Positions 17,676 to 26,925 of a stretch of DNA of 64,000 nt are shown here, piece after piece; position 1 is the stretch's first letter; every line of letters begins with the position of its first letter. The position numbers and the translations under genes are program-made. This stretch comes from Methanocaldococcus bathoardescens (GTDB lineage: Archaea > AGJL01 > Methanococci > Methanococcales > Methanocaldococcaceae): assembly GCF_000739065.1 (NCBI RefSeq), contig NZ_CP009149.1:558001-622000 (forward strand). The letters run 5' to 3'. Under the pieces are notes generated by a model, which had not been told where the DNA came from, searched no databases, and was given only the letters and a program-made list of their open reading frames with translations.

Positions 17676-17973
17676 CATGGTAAAATTAATGTTATCTTTA
17701 ATTTTTTATATTCTGTAAATTTGTTCTGTAAAAGGTTAAAGGTTGTTTTGGGCGTAAAACCCCTCCCCATCATTATATTAAATATCCCCAATATCGAACA
17801 TTCAAATTAAAAATAGACATTCTAATGCCCCCACGTAGTAATATTATTAACCGAACCCCTATATATATTTTTTCATTTTCGAAAAATGTGAAAAATTAAT
17901 ATCCACAAGTTACGCAATTTTCAATGTTGTTAATTTATCAACATATATACAAATGTATAAATTAAGGGATAAT
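17676..17973. other. 298-bp intergenic region with repeated C runs
   Basis: No coding frame is convincing. The plus strand carries five runs of four or five C between about 17759 and 17866, striking in such AT-rich DNA, and a direct repeat of TTCTGTAAA near 17710-17730. A short near-palindrome CATTTTCGAAAAATG lies near 17872. The minus strand would give a G-run RNA, but no promoter or stable fold was established. The distal end must hold the promoter of the following methyltransferase gene. Confidence 0.4.
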
Positions 17974-18753
17974 ATGAAGTTAAAATTAAAGGTTCCACAA
18001 TGGCATTATTCTCTATTAACCGACTATGAAAGATTAGCAATCTTTAAAAACGCTATAGAGAGAATTGTAGATAAAGATGATGTTGTCTTTGATTTAGGCA
18101 CTGGCAGTGGAATTTTAGCAATGATTGCTGCAAAAAAAGCAAAAAAAGTTTATGCTATTGAGTTAGACCCATTCACTTATGATTATGCAAAGGAAAACAT
18201 AAAAGTTAATGGATTCAATAACATTGAGATTATTGAAGGAGATGCAACAACCTACAACTTTAAAGAGAAAGCTGATGTAATTATAGCCGAGCTTTTAGAC
18301 ACTGCTTTAATTACTGAACCGCAAGTTAAGGTTATAAATTCAATAATAGAAAGAGGTTTTTTAAAAGAAGATGCTAAAATTATTCCAGCTAAGACAATAT
18401 CAACTATACAACTTGTAGAGGCAAAAATGAACCATATCTATTATGATGAAGATATTAAATCAGAGGAAGTTTCTGAAGAGGTTATTTATGAGGAAGTTAA
18501 TTTCTATAAGATAAATCCTATTGAAGTAAGCTATAATATAGAGTTAGAGCTTGAAAAAAGCTGTGAAAACTTAGGAATAAAGCTAAGGACATACACAATA
18601 TTAGATGACAAACATGTAGCAGGACAAACACCAATGTTAAACCCTCCATTGGTAATTCCATTAAATAGAAGTGTAGATGAAGGAAAGGTTAGGATAAATT
18701 TATCATACAGAAGAGGAGGAGATTTGGAAAGTATAAAAGTAGATTTGGGATAA
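17974..18753 (+). CDS. SAM-dependent methyltransferase, class I
   Basis: The start MKLKLKVPQWHYSLLTDYER was chosen because AGGGATAAT lies just upstream; a start seven codons earlier has no such site. The 259-residue product has motif I VVFDLGTGSGILAMIAA, acidic motif II VYAIELDPF, and motif III/IV IIEGDATTYNF then ADVIIAELLDTALI. The AELLDT double-acid resembles protein arginine methyltransferase-type enzymes, but the substrate is unknown. The next gene begins two bases after its stop. Confidence 0.82.
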   Translation: MKLKLKVPQWHYSLLTDYERLAIFKNAIERIVDKDDVVFDLGTGSGILAMIAAKKAKKVYAIELDPFTYDYAKENIKVNGFNNIEIIEGDATTYNFKEKADVIIAELLDTALITEPQVKVINSIIERGFLKEDAKIIPAKTISTIQLVEAKMNHIYYDEDIKSEEVSEEVIYEEVNFYKINPIEVSYNIELELEKSCENLGIKLRTYTILDDKHVAGQTPMLNPPLVIPLNRSVDEGKVRINLSYRRGGDLESIKVDLG

Positions 18754-18755
18754 CT

Positions 18756-19334
18756 ATGATAAATGAAGTGGTTGTAGCAACAAGGAAAAATAATAGAGAC
18801 AACAAAGCCCCAATTGGTGTTTATTTTAAAGATAAAAAAGTTATTATGCATCTTTTTTTTGGCTCTCATACTTATGAAAATCTTTTAACTGAAGATTATT
18901 TTTCAGTTAATATAGTTCCACCAATTGAAATAGCAAAGGCAGTTTTAGATGATAATGATGAATATCTTTATTATGACAACATCCCTTATTTAAAAAACTC
19001 TTATTATACTATATTTTATAAAGTTGTTAAAAGGGAATTTGTTGAGAGAGATGATAAATTTGGAAAAAACAGATTGATGATTGTAGAAGGGGAAGAGATA
19101 AAAAGAATATATTTAGATAAAGTTCCAAAGCCATACAATAGAGCAGATGGATTATTGGTTGAGATGGCAGTTATTTATTCAAGATTGGCTAACAAAAACA
19201 TAAAAATTGATGAAGATGACAAAAAAGAGATGGAAAAAGAAATGAAGAAATATTTCTCAATAATTAAAAAAGTTGGTGGTAGAGAGCATAAACAATTGGC
19301 TGAAATTATGCTAAGGAATTTAAATTTACTTTAA
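18756..19334 (+). CDS. DUF447-family flavin-binding-like protein
   Basis: A 192-residue protein with a split-barrel pattern: [43 protein letters not shown], then a [13 protein letters not shown] strand and a helical C-terminus with [17 protein letters not shown] assign it to DUF447, whose structures resemble FMN-binding reductases. In several methanogens such genes sit near tetrahydromethanopterin synthesis genes, but no role is shown here. Cotranscribed with the methyltransferase; its 3' end overlaps convergent aroD by nine bases. Confidence 0.72.
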   Translation: MINEVVVATRKNNRDNKAPIGVYFKDKKVIMHLFFGSHTYENLLTEDYFSVNIVPPIEIAKAVLDDNDEYLYYDNIPYLKNSYYTIFYKVVKREFVERDDKFGKNRLMIVEGEEIKRIYLDKVPKPYNRADGLLVEMAVIYSRLANKNIKIDEDDKKEMEKEMKKYFSIIKKVGGREHKQLAEIMLRNLNLL

Positions 19335-19988
19335 ATCCATAAGCTTCCAAATCTCTTTTAGAGTGTCAATATCAACCTGCCCAGGGGCAGAGCTTTTCCC
19401 TTTGTAAGAAGCAAAGGTTAATATTGAGCCAAAATAAACCCCTAAGATTCTTGTTAGTTTTCCTTTCTCACCCATTCCAATGCCAATAATCTTTCCAGGA
19501 TATTTATTTATAACTTCTAAAATATTGAGAACATCTTCCTTACTGTTTGCCATTGTTGCAAATTTTGCTATATCTCCAATGCTAAGAGCTTTTTCAACGA
19601 CATCTATTAATTCTTCCTTTGAAGGGGTTTTTTCAAAATCATGATAAGAGATTATAATCTTTGTTTTTGAACCAATTTCATCTCTAAATTTTACAAGTTC
19701 TTTATTTTTCTCTTCTCTCAACTCAATATCAACAAATTTAGCATTGCATTCAATTGCCTTTTTTATTAAGTTTAATCTTTCCTCCTTATTTCCTTTCCAA
19801 TAACCACCTTCCCAATCCGGTCTAACGGTTATTATGCAAGGATATTTAGCAAATTTCTCTATATCATCTTCATTTACTTCTTTAAGCATATCTATCCTAA
19901 ATTCAACAATATCTGCTATTTCTAAATACTTTTCAGCTGTTTTTATTGCTTTTTCTACACTATCTTCAACTACTGGTAGGCATATCAT
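19326..19988 (-). CDS. aroD: 3-dehydroquinate dehydratase, type I
   Basis: A 220-residue TIM-barrel enzyme that dehydrates 3-dehydroquinate in the shikimate pathway. Visible motifs are [51 protein letters not shown] (general-base His), [12 protein letters not shown] (Schiff-base Lys) and SSAPGQVDI at the C-terminus. Length is normal for archaeal AroD. It converges on and slightly overlaps the DUF447 gene. Confidence 0.95.
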   Translation of the reverse strand: MICLPVVEDSVEKAIKTAEKYLEIADIVEFRIDMLKEVNEDDIEKFAKYPCIITVRPDWEGGYWKGNKEERLNLIKKAIECNAKFVDIELREEKNKELVKFRDEIGSKTKIIISYHDFEKTPSKEELIDVVEKALSIGDIAKFATMANSKEDVLNILEVINKYPGKIIGIGMGEKGKLTRILGVYFGSILTFASYKGKSSAPGQVDIDTLKEIWKLMDLK

Positions 19989-20083
19989 ATTATCTACCTT
20001 TCTTTTTTGATTTATATAAAATAAAAGACAAAATATTTTAAAATTTAGTGCAATATAAAATTAAAGCTAAAAAATAGAAAAAT

Positions 20084-21001
20084 TTATTCTTCCTCTTCTG
20101 AACTCATAAATTTATAGAAATCACCATATTCAACCTGGCTCTCTTTGCTCATTAACTTATCAATGGATTTCTTCATAATCATTGCATATAAGTCAATTAA
20201 ATCCCTATACTTAACTTCTGGCAACCCAGTATAGACAAATAGAACTTTCTTAAAGCCCCCTCTTGTAGCATTATCTACTAAATATAAAGATAAAGCTTCA
20301 GTTAATGGCTCAACTGGTGGATAACCCTTACCTAAAGGAACTCTCTTCTTATAGAATCTCTTTCCATATTTTAATCCTATAACTTGTGAAAACCTGAAGT
20401 GCATTATATAATCTGATATTTTATCCATTCTTTTGAAAATCTTTAGCCACCAATCAACATCTGCCTTTTCAGCTGCTTCATCTAAATCATCCTTCTCATA
20501 AACACCCAATTCATTTAAGAATATATTTTCTAACTGTAGTGATGGAATGATTTTTATATCTTCCTCTTTAGCTGCTTTTATTAACTCTTCAAGCTCATCT
20601 AATGTTCCAAACTCACCAATGTTTGTTGCTGGCTCTGGGGAGTAAATTATATCATTATTAACTTCACTGAATTTCTTTAAAACATCCAAGTGGTAGTTTA
20701 AATCATCCCCCACTCTTTTTCCAAGATGGTAGTTGTATATCTCAGCCCCACATAATGTAGCTTTTTCTATGGCTGAAAGGTGAGCTTTTAATCCTTTCTC
20801 TGATGATAAGCTGTAATATGGACCGTGAGCTAAGATTGAAGTGAAATATTCCTTACTTAACTTTTTATAACTCTCATAGTATCCAGATGGTAATCTTCTT
20901 GATAACACTGCTGGTGGAATTTCTGTAATTCTTGTCCCCAATAATGCTGCCTGTTTTAATGTTGATAAAGCATTATAGGTCCCCCACTCAAAGAGTATCA
21001 T
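20084..21001 (-). CDS. AP endonuclease family 2-like TIM-barrel protein
   Basis: A 305-residue protein with a xylose-isomerase/endonuclease IV-type barrel: GTRITEIPPAVL, SILAHGPYYSLSS, GAEIYNYHLGKRV, SPEPATNIGEFGTLDEL, IIPSLQLENIF and IMHFRFSQVIG. Several of the acidic/His metal ligands of true endonuclease IV appear replaced by other polar residues, so DNA repair activity is uncertain. The tail has an extension ending in SSEEEE. The start has GGTGAGAGA upstream. The two paralogous genes upstream on this strand may form one operon with it. Confidence 0.65.
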   Translation of the reverse strand: MILFEWGTYNALSTLKQAALLGTRITEIPPAVLSRRLPSGYYESYKKLSKEYFTSILAHGPYYSLSSEKGLKAHLSAIEKATLCGAEIYNYHLGKRVGDDLNYHLDVLKKFSEVNNDIIYSPEPATNIGEFGTLDELEELIKAAKEEDIKIIPSLQLENIFLNELGVYEKDDLDEAAEKADVDWWLKIFKRMDKISDYIMHFRFSQVIGLKYGKRFYKKRVPLGKGYPPVEPLTEALSLYLVDNATRGGFKKVLFVYTGLPEVKYRDLIDLYAMIMKKSIDKLMSKESQVEYGDFYKFMSSEEEE

Positions 21002-21024
21002 TCTCTCACCTAAAAAATATTTGC

Positions 21025-21564
21025 TTAATCAAATTTCTTTTTTAATGGCGCAAGATGTTCAGTTAAAGTATTTAGTATTAAATTTAGCTCTTCCCTAAGT
21101 GCCTCTCTATCAACACTGTCTGATTTTATATATTTTCCCAAGTCCTTTAAATATGTTGTTGTAGCGATTATATAATTTAAGTCATGATTTATCTTAACAT
21201 TTCCAAATAATGGGATTTTAAACATATTTTTAAAATCTGTTTGATACATAACTAAAACATCATTCGGCTCAACTAACTCATTTTTAATAACCGCCTCAAA
21301 GGTTAAAATTGCTTGAGAACCAATAATCTTTGATGTTATCCCTTCAACCTTTCTATCGACTATAACTCTAAGCATATATAACACAGGATGATTTATGAAT
21401 TTGAAGGTTAAGCTATGTGAGCTTTCTGTTGGTGAGTTAATTTCTATTAAAACTGCTCCTTTTTTATACATAAAGTTTATTAGCTCTCCAACAAATATTT
21501 CATCAATACTACTTGTAAATTCTCTTGAATGTGTTATTTTTTTAGCTAAATCAAAAATTCCCAT
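21025..21564 (-). CDS. Hypothetical protein, second of two tandem paralogues
   Basis: A 179-residue protein of unknown family. It aligns with its neighbour over most of the length: IDEIFVGELINFMYKKGAVLIEI here versus IDEVFLGAVITTLTDNGYVLMDI there, KIIGSQAILTFE versus KVIGARMFIEFS, and TTTYLKDLGKYI versus CATYLLINDYI. No catalytic motif, membrane segment or signal is seen; it looks like a mixed alpha/beta soluble protein. Its ATG overlaps the stop of the paralogue by one base, suggesting translational coupling. The TIM-barrel gene follows after 23 bases. Confidence 0.7.
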   Translation of the reverse strand: MGIFDLAKKITHSREFTSSIDEIFVGELINFMYKKGAVLIEINSPTESSHSLTFKFINHPVLYMLRVIVDRKVEGITSKIIGSQAILTFEAVIKNELVEPNDVLVMYQTDFKNMFKIPLFGNVKINHDLNYIIATTTYLKDLGKYIKSDSVDREALREELNLILNTLTEHLAPLKKKFD

Positions 21565-22109
21565 TATTCCACCTTTCTATATACTTCTAAATATTCAGAA
21601 AGTGCTGAAATTATTGTATTAATATCCTCATTTAATTTTTCCCAGTTAATTTCTAAGGTATCAAAGTCAATATAGTCATTTATTAATAAGTAAGTTGCAC
21701 AATTTACAAAAGTATAATAGCCGTCATAATCATATCTAATACTTCCAATATTTGAAAGTTTTTGAGATAAATAACCTTTCAATCCCAATCCAAATAAAGA
21801 TGGGGGAATTCCCTTAATCATAACTCCATAAGAAAACTCAATAAACATTCTTGCCCCTATAACTTTAACATCTGTTAAAGAATGAGGTAAAACTTCTGCT
21901 AAAATTTTAACTCTATCCCAGTTTTCCAAATGCTCAAATAAAAAATAATGGAAATTTCCATCTGAAGCAATATCCATCAATACATAGCCATTATCAGTTA
22001 GAGTTGTTATTACTGCCCCTAAGAAAACTTCATCTATGTATGTCGCTTTGTTCTCTTCATTTTTTAGTTTCCATCCTTTTTTAATCAATTCTACAAATTT
22101 TTTGTTCAT
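21564..22109 (-). CDS. Hypothetical protein, first of two tandem paralogues
   Basis: A 181-residue relative of the next gene, sharing length, predicted alternation of helices and strands and the blocks described there, but diverged (roughly a quarter to a third identical by eye). The start has TTGGTGATTTT directly upstream. It is the promoter-proximal gene of a three-gene minus-strand run ending in the TIM-barrel protein, divergent from the His/Asp-rich membrane protein gene. No function can be assigned. Confidence 0.7.
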   Translation of the reverse strand: MNKKFVELIKKGWKLKNEENKATYIDEVFLGAVITTLTDNGYVLMDIASDGNFHYFLFEHLENWDRVKILAEVLPHSLTDVKVIGARMFIEFSYGVMIKGIPPSLFGLGLKGYLSQKLSNIGSIRYDYDGYYTFVNCATYLLINDYIDFDTLEINWEKLNEDINTIISALSEYLEVYRKVE

Positions 22110-22202
22110 AAAATCACCAAATATTCCATATTAAAATTTTTAATAAGATAAAGTATATATAACAAGTTATTAAAATTATTAATTAGATATTTATTTCTAA
22201 GG

Positions 22203-22236
22203 TATATATAAATTTCTACTGTATTACTGTATAGAA
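22203..22236 (+). promoter_or_regulatory. TATA box and tandem ACTGTAT repeats
   Basis: TATATATAAA lies at about 22203-22212. Just downstream, two copies of ACTGTAT (22218-22224 and 22226-22232) are flanked by TTCTA and TAGAA, giving a partly symmetric block where transcription of the membrane protein/lipoprotein pair would begin. This position suits a repressor site. Recognition is by eye only. Confidence 0.4.
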
Positions 22237-22299
22237 GTTTAAAATTTTATATTAATTTTATGTATAAAAATTTATTTATTTAAATATATGGGTGAAAAA

Positions 22300-22761
22300 A
22301 TGAATTTGATATGGATTTTACTAATCGGATTTGCTGTTATAGGGCTGTTAATCCTCATGGCTGGGTTGTGGATAATAAAAAAAATTCTATTTCCAAAAAA
22401 GAAACCTAAGCCATACAAGATAAGAGGTGGTGGAAAAGCTCATCATATTGGTGGTGGAAGCTATGATGTTTATCACCATCATTATGTAACAAAGGATGTT
22501 TATGTTCATGATGATGATTACGATTACTATGATGAAAAAGACAGAAAGAGGGATGATAAAGATGATTTAATAGATAAAGCCGTTGCTTTTGGAACTGGAG
22601 CTATTGCTGGCTATGGAGTGGCAGAATATGGGGAAGAAATTAAAGAAGATATTGAGGAGATTATAAGAGAAGGAGAAGAAGTTGTTGATGATGTTGTAGA
22701 TGAGATTGAAGATGCTGTAGATGACTTCATAGATGACGATGGAAGTGATGATGACTACTAA
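22300..22761 (+). CDS. Single-span membrane protein with His- and Asp-rich tail
   Basis: The ATG preceded by GGTGAAAAA was chosen over one twelve bases upstream that lies in the ribosome site. The 153-residue protein has one hydrophobic helix (about residues 4-28), then KKKPKPYK, then a His/Gly/Tyr-rich stretch ([22 protein letters not shown]), a short Gly/Ala segment [10 protein letters not shown], and a very acidic C-terminus ending DDDGSDDDY. The His and Asp clusters suggest metal or cation binding at one membrane face. The segment from FGTGAIAG onward resembles the frameshifted gene near 28.3 kb. It precedes the large lipoprotein by 13 bases. Confidence 0.7.
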   Translation: MNLIWILLIGFAVIGLLILMAGLWIIKKILFPKKKPKPYKIRGGGKAHHIGGGSYDVYHHHYVTKDVYVHDDDYDYYDEKDRKRDDKDDLIDKAVAFGTGAIAGYGVAEYGEEIKEDIEEIIREGEEVVDDVVDEIEDAVDDFIDDDGSDDDY

Positions 22762-22774
22762 TAGGAGGGGGATT

Positions 22775-25700
22775 ATGAAAAAGATTGTTATTGCAATAAT
22801 ATTATCAATATCAATAGCAGTATTATTTGCTGGATGTGTTTCAGAAGAGGGTGGAAACTATGAAGAAACAAAAGGTGGTGAAAAAGTTATAAGCTCACTA
22901 TTGGATGTTGTTCCAAAATCTTCTGAAAAGGTAGTATATACTGAAACTGAAGGTTTCATTAATTTGTTAGGAGAAGATAGCAAAATTGTAAATGCCTATA
23001 AAAAGTTAATTGGAAAGTATGGTTTAAGTGTGGATGATATAGAATATACAATTCAGGCAGATAATGCCTACATATTAAAAGGTTATGGTTTAGATGAGTA
23101 TAAATTTATGGATGAATTGGGGCTAAATTATAAAGAAAAAAATTACAAAGGAGCAAATATACTTGTAAATGAAGATTATGGCTATGCTGTTGCAAAATAT
23201 AAAAATTATTTAATTCATGGAAATGTGGATGATGTAGAAAGAGTTATAGATACTTTAAGTGGAGATTATCCAGCAATAACAGAAAAAGATGAAATTAAAA
23301 AAATATTGGAGAATGTGGATGATGATTATGCAGTAGCAAACATTGAAGAAGGAAATAATGCCTATTACGGAGCTTTCATATATCCTAAAGGAAGGGATGT
23401 GAAGTTTGAAATAGTTATCGTCTTTGATAATATAGATGATGCAAAAGAACAATATCAGTATATGAAAGAAGAGTTAGAGAATGAAAAAAGTGATGGGAAT
23501 ATTAAAGATTATGACATAGAAAGAGATGGAAATGTAGTTGTAGCCGATATCATAATGAGTAAAGATGAGTTTTTAGGAGAGTATGCTGATTCCTTAGGAT
23601 TAAATTTAGGAGATATTGAAAATAATGCTGAAAATCAATATGAACAAACATACCAAAATGAAGAAAATGAAAAAGAGGAATATAAGAATAAAAATACCGA
23701 GAAAGTTAATGTTGGAGAGCCATTTAATTTAATCCCTTCAGTATTCTGGGCAAGTTACGTTGATGTAGATAAATTTAGTAATGTGGTTAAAGGAGGATAT
23801 GGTTATGAAAAACTTAAAGATGTTTTAAAATGCTATGGGCTAACACCAGATGATATTGAGTTTTATTTGAGCATAGCACCTGCCGCAAATGTAATAAAAA
23901 CTAATAAACTTAATGCTTATGATTACTTAAAAAGATTGGGATGTGAGTATAAAGAAGAAAATTACAAAGGGGCTACTTTATTAATATACAAATCACCATT
24001 CTCAGCTTTGGATGAAAATGAAGCAGTTACCAACTATAGAGGATACTTCATATTTGGGTTGGAAGATAATGTAAAAAATATAATAGATGCCATAAATGGA
24101 GAAACTTCTTTGATGATTGAGAATGATAATATAAAAGAGATTATAAGTGAGATATCAAAAGGATACTTTGCGTTTAAGCTATATGATTTATTTGACTCCG
24201 ATGGAGGAGAGTTTTACTATGAAGATGGAAATGATGTTGTAATTAAAGGACTCTGGATAGCTATGGATGAAGATTATGCAAATAAAAGAGCAAACATTAT
24301 AAAAGAAGATTATGAAAGCAATGGATATAATGATTATAATGTAAAAGTTGAAGGAAATAGAGTTATCTCAGAGCTTAGAATTAGTAAGGAAGAATTTGCT
24401 GATTATTATGGAGATGAACTTGCAGATGTTCATTGGTTAGGGTTGCATGAACTTGAAAACTGTAAGAGCAGTGCTGAAACTGAAGAATTGGCTAATAATG
24501 AAGAACAAGCCAATATAGAACAGCAGATAGAAGAACAACAAACCAACATGGAAGAACAGAAAGAACAGCAGTTCGAAAATAAAGAAACTAATGTTTATGA
24601 ACTACCATTAACATGGAAAGAAGTTGAAGTTGCAGGAATGGATGGAGTTATGTTTGACTTTGGAAGTAAAAAAGTAACTTTTAATGATATATATGAATAC
24701 AGCCATTATACATCTGATTTTGAAGATCCAATAATAATTGATGGAAATAGATTATGGAGTTTTGGAGATTTTGGAGGAATCTATGGAAATTACTATATCT
24801 GGAAAAGTGTTGATGAAGGATGGGGATTTGATGCTGAAGTTGATGATATATACTTAGCAGAGATGCCTTATAATGTAAAGGCAATGTGTTATGATATGTA
24901 TGGAGCAGGGTGGTTTATAGCAGATGATAATGGGAAAATACATCATGTAATCTTTGAGGAATACAATGAAACAACAGATAAAACTGGAAATGTAAAAATA
25001 TACTTATTAAAACCAAAAGTTGATGTTGTAGTAGCAAACTTAGATGTTGATGAATTGATGGCTGGAATCTCTAACAACGGAAAAAATTATAAGATTGTCT
25101 TAGGTTGGAAAGGAAACAAACTCTATTTAATAACAATGGATGCTAAAAAGTTTGAGGATTGGGCTTATAACATCCAATATACAAAAGGATATTCAGAACC
25201 ATTTCCAAATGTAAAAATTAAGGAGTTTGATTTTGATGGCAATATAATAGATGCAAGAGGAGAATATGGTGCAGGAAACTATCAAAATTATATAGTTGTG
25301 GCAACAAATAATGGACTTTATATAATAACGGTTGAAAATAGAGAACCAGATGAGTTCAAAATAACTGATGCGTTAAAAACAAACATAAAGGTTTATGCCT
25401 TTGATGTATATTCAGGAAAGTTGGCTTGCTCAGATGGAAATAATGTATATTATACCGACATTAAAAGCAGATACGAATCAGAAAATTCAGACAGATATGT
25501 TTATTACTTTGGAAGAAACTATGAAGGGGCTTTATCTTTAAGTGGAGTAACTGGATTGTCAATAACAACAAACTATAATGAATTTGGAACGCAGTTAAAG
25601 GTCGCTGGAAATGGATATATTAAAACATACAACTTCGAATTTGAATCAAAAAAAGATGCTGAAGGAAACTACCTGTATGATGAAAACGGCGACCCAATAT

Positions 25701-25894
25701 ACATAGTCAAATTTGTGCCAAAGATTGTATATTATGATGGTGAGGTTTATGACAAATACTATGATATAAATGTTCCATTTGCTGGAAAGTATATATATAG
25801 AGAAGATTGGGGAAATTCAAAAAGTGGTAGAGTAGCATTTAGAGTTTATACAACCGATAACAAACTTTATCTATTTGGAACTGCATGGGGATAA
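22775..25894 (+). CDS. Very large repeat-containing lipoprotein
   Basis: The start with GGAGGGGGATT upstream gives a 1039-residue protein with a lipoprotein signal (MKKIVIAIILSISIAVLFAGC, Cys 21). About residues 38-280 and 310-565 are two copies of one domain; shared blocks are YGLSVDDIEYTI/YGLTPDDIEFYL, LNYKEKNYKGANILV/CEYKEENYKGATLLI and the dyads MSKDEFLGEY/ISKEEFADYY. A Gln/Glu-rich linker follows (about 568-605), then a 430-residue C-terminal region with repeated YDMYGAGWFIADDNGKIHH-like strands, suggestive of a beta-propeller. Function unknown; an extracellular sensor or binding role is inference. Cotranscribed with the preceding membrane protein. Confidence 0.75.
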   Translation: MKKIVIAIILSISIAVLFAGCVSEEGGNYEETKGGEKVISSLLDVVPKSSEKVVYTETEGFINLLGEDSKIVNAYKKLIGKYGLSVDDIEYTIQADNAYILKGYGLDEYKFMDELGLNYKEKNYKGANILVNEDYGYAVAKYKNYLIHGNVDDVERVIDTLSGDYPAITEKDEIKKILENVDDDYAVANIEEGNNAYYGAFIYPKGRDVKFEIVIVFDNIDDAKEQYQYMKEELENEKSDGNIKDYDIERDGNVVVADIIMSKDEFLGEYADSLGLNLGDIENNAENQYEQTYQNEENEKEEYKNKNTEKVNVGEPFNLIPSVFWASYVDVDKFSNVVKGGYGYEKLKDVLKCYGLTPDDIEFYLSIAPAANVIKTNKLNAYDYLKRLGCEYKEENYKGATLLIYKSPFSALDENEAVTNYRGYFIFGLEDNVKNIIDAINGETSLMIENDNIKEIISEISKGYFAFKLYDLFDSDGGEFYYEDGNDVVIKGLWIAMDEDYANKRANIIKEDYESNGYNDYNVKVEGNRVISELRISKEEFADYYGDELADVHWLGLHELENCKSSAETEELANNEEQANIEQQIEEQQTNMEEQKEQQFENKETNVYELPLTWKEVEVAGMDGVMFDFGSKKVTFNDIYEYSHYTSDFEDPIIIDGNRLWSFGDFGGIYGNYYIWKSVDEGWGFDAEVDDIYLAEMPYNVKAMCYDMYGAGWFIADDNGKIHHVIFEEYNETTDKTGNVKIYLLKPKVDVVVANLDVDELMAGISNNGKNYKIVLGWKGNKLYLITMDAKKFEDWAYNIQYTKGYSEPFPNVKIKEFDFDGNIIDARGEYGAGNYQNYIVVATNNGLYIITVENREPDEFKITDALKTNIKVYAFDVYSGKLACSDGNNVYYTDIKSRYESENSDRYVYYFGRNYEGALSLSGVTGLSITTNYNEFGTQLKVAGNGYIKTYNFEFESKKDAEGNYLYDENGDPIYIVKFVPKIVYYDGEVYDKYYDINVPFAGKYIYREDWGNSKSGRVAFRVYTTDNKLYLFGTAWG

Positions 25895-25984
25895 ATTCCA
25901 CTTTATAAATCTTTTTATATTAACCAAACAATTATATACAATCAAAACATAATAACTAAAATATACCAAAATTTTGGTGGGATT

Positions 25985-26380
25985 ATGAAATTCAAAAGCG
26001 ATATTATGCTAAAGCCTATAATAATTGGGGGAGTTATTGGAGGAATTTTGGGTTCTATTTGTAATTGTTGTTGTATTATGAATCTTGTTGCAGGGGCAAT
26101 AACCGCACACTTTATAAAAGAATCAGGAGCTATGTTAGATACTGAAAGTTACGCGTTAGCAGGAGGAATTAGTGGAGCAATTGCAGGAGTCATAAGCGGA
26201 ATATTGGGAACAATATTTGCAATGTTTATAAATATTCCATTTGCAAGTAGTTCAGAAGAAATGATGGCTTCAATGGGTTTAACAATGATTAGTGGAGTAT
26301 TGAGCATAATATTTGGCATAATTTTTGGAGCAATTATGGGAGCTGTTGGAGCTATATTGTATCTAAAAGTTAAAGAGTAA
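25985..26380 (+). CDS. Small Gly/Ala-rich membrane protein
   Basis: A 131-residue protein with about four hydrophobic segments rich in Gly, Ala and Ile (PIIIGGVIGGILGSICNCCCIMN, YALAGGISGAIAGVISGILG, ISGVLSIIFGIIFGAIMG). The CNCCC motif in the first segment is unusual. It resembles DUF5518-like archaeal membrane proteins, without certainty. The start follows TTTTGGTGGGATT. The next membrane gene begins ten bases after its stop. Confidence 0.65.
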   Translation: MKFKSDIMLKPIIIGGVIGGILGSICNCCCIMNLVAGAITAHFIKESGAMLDTESYALAGGISGAIAGVISGILGTIFAMFINIPFASSSEEMMASMGLTMISGVLSIIFGIIFGAIMGAVGAILYLKVKE

Positions 26381-26390
26381 GGGATTAATT

Positions 26391-26867
26391 ATGAAAAAAT
26401 ACTACATTATTGGGTTAATAATTTTTTCTATTTTTTATCTTGGTTTATTTTTAGCACCATACTCTGCTTACTTAGGGGAAAGTTCAAATTTTTGGAATTT
26501 TGTATCTTTTATACTCTACACAATATATTCAACAATATGTCATCAAATGCCGCAAAGAAGTTACTTTATTTTTGAACATAAAATGGCGGTTTGTGCAAGA
26601 TGCTTTGGGATTTATACAGGCTTTTTAATTGGAATGTTTATTTACCCATTTTTAAAAAAATTAAACGACTTTAAAACTCCAAATAAATGGTATTTAATAA
26701 TTGCATTAACACCGTTGGTAGTTGATGGTACTACCCAACTAATTGGATTGAGAGAGAGTTTTAATGAATTAAGGTTTGTAACTGGCTTTATTGCTGGATT
26801 TGTGGGAGTTTTTTATATTTTACCAACATTTTTAGAAGCAATATATAAATATAACCACAAAAAATAA
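26391..26867 (+). CDS. DUF2085 membrane protein
   Basis: A 158-residue protein with four membrane segments and the family signature CHQMPQRSYFIFEHKMAVCARCFGIYTGFLIG, in which His and Cys residues could bind metal. A later VVDGTTQLIGLRES motif is also typical of DUF2085. Biochemical role unknown. Likely cotranscribed with the preceding small membrane protein. Confidence 0.8.
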   Translation: MKKYYIIGLIIFSIFYLGLFLAPYSAYLGESSNFWNFVSFILYTIYSTICHQMPQRSYFIFEHKMAVCARCFGIYTGFLIGMFIYPFLKKLNDFKTPNKWYLIIALTPLVVDGTTQLIGLRESFNELRFVTGFIAGFVGVFYILPTFLEAIYKYNHKK

Positions 26868-26925
26868 TCGTAAAAATGCAAATTTTTGATAGAATATAAT
26901 TTTGCAATCTTAGAGAGGGATAATA

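Noticed and set aside
17750-17870. G-quadruplex on the minus strand from the C runs
   Set aside because: Loops of 15-35 bases between runs are too long for a stable quadruplex.
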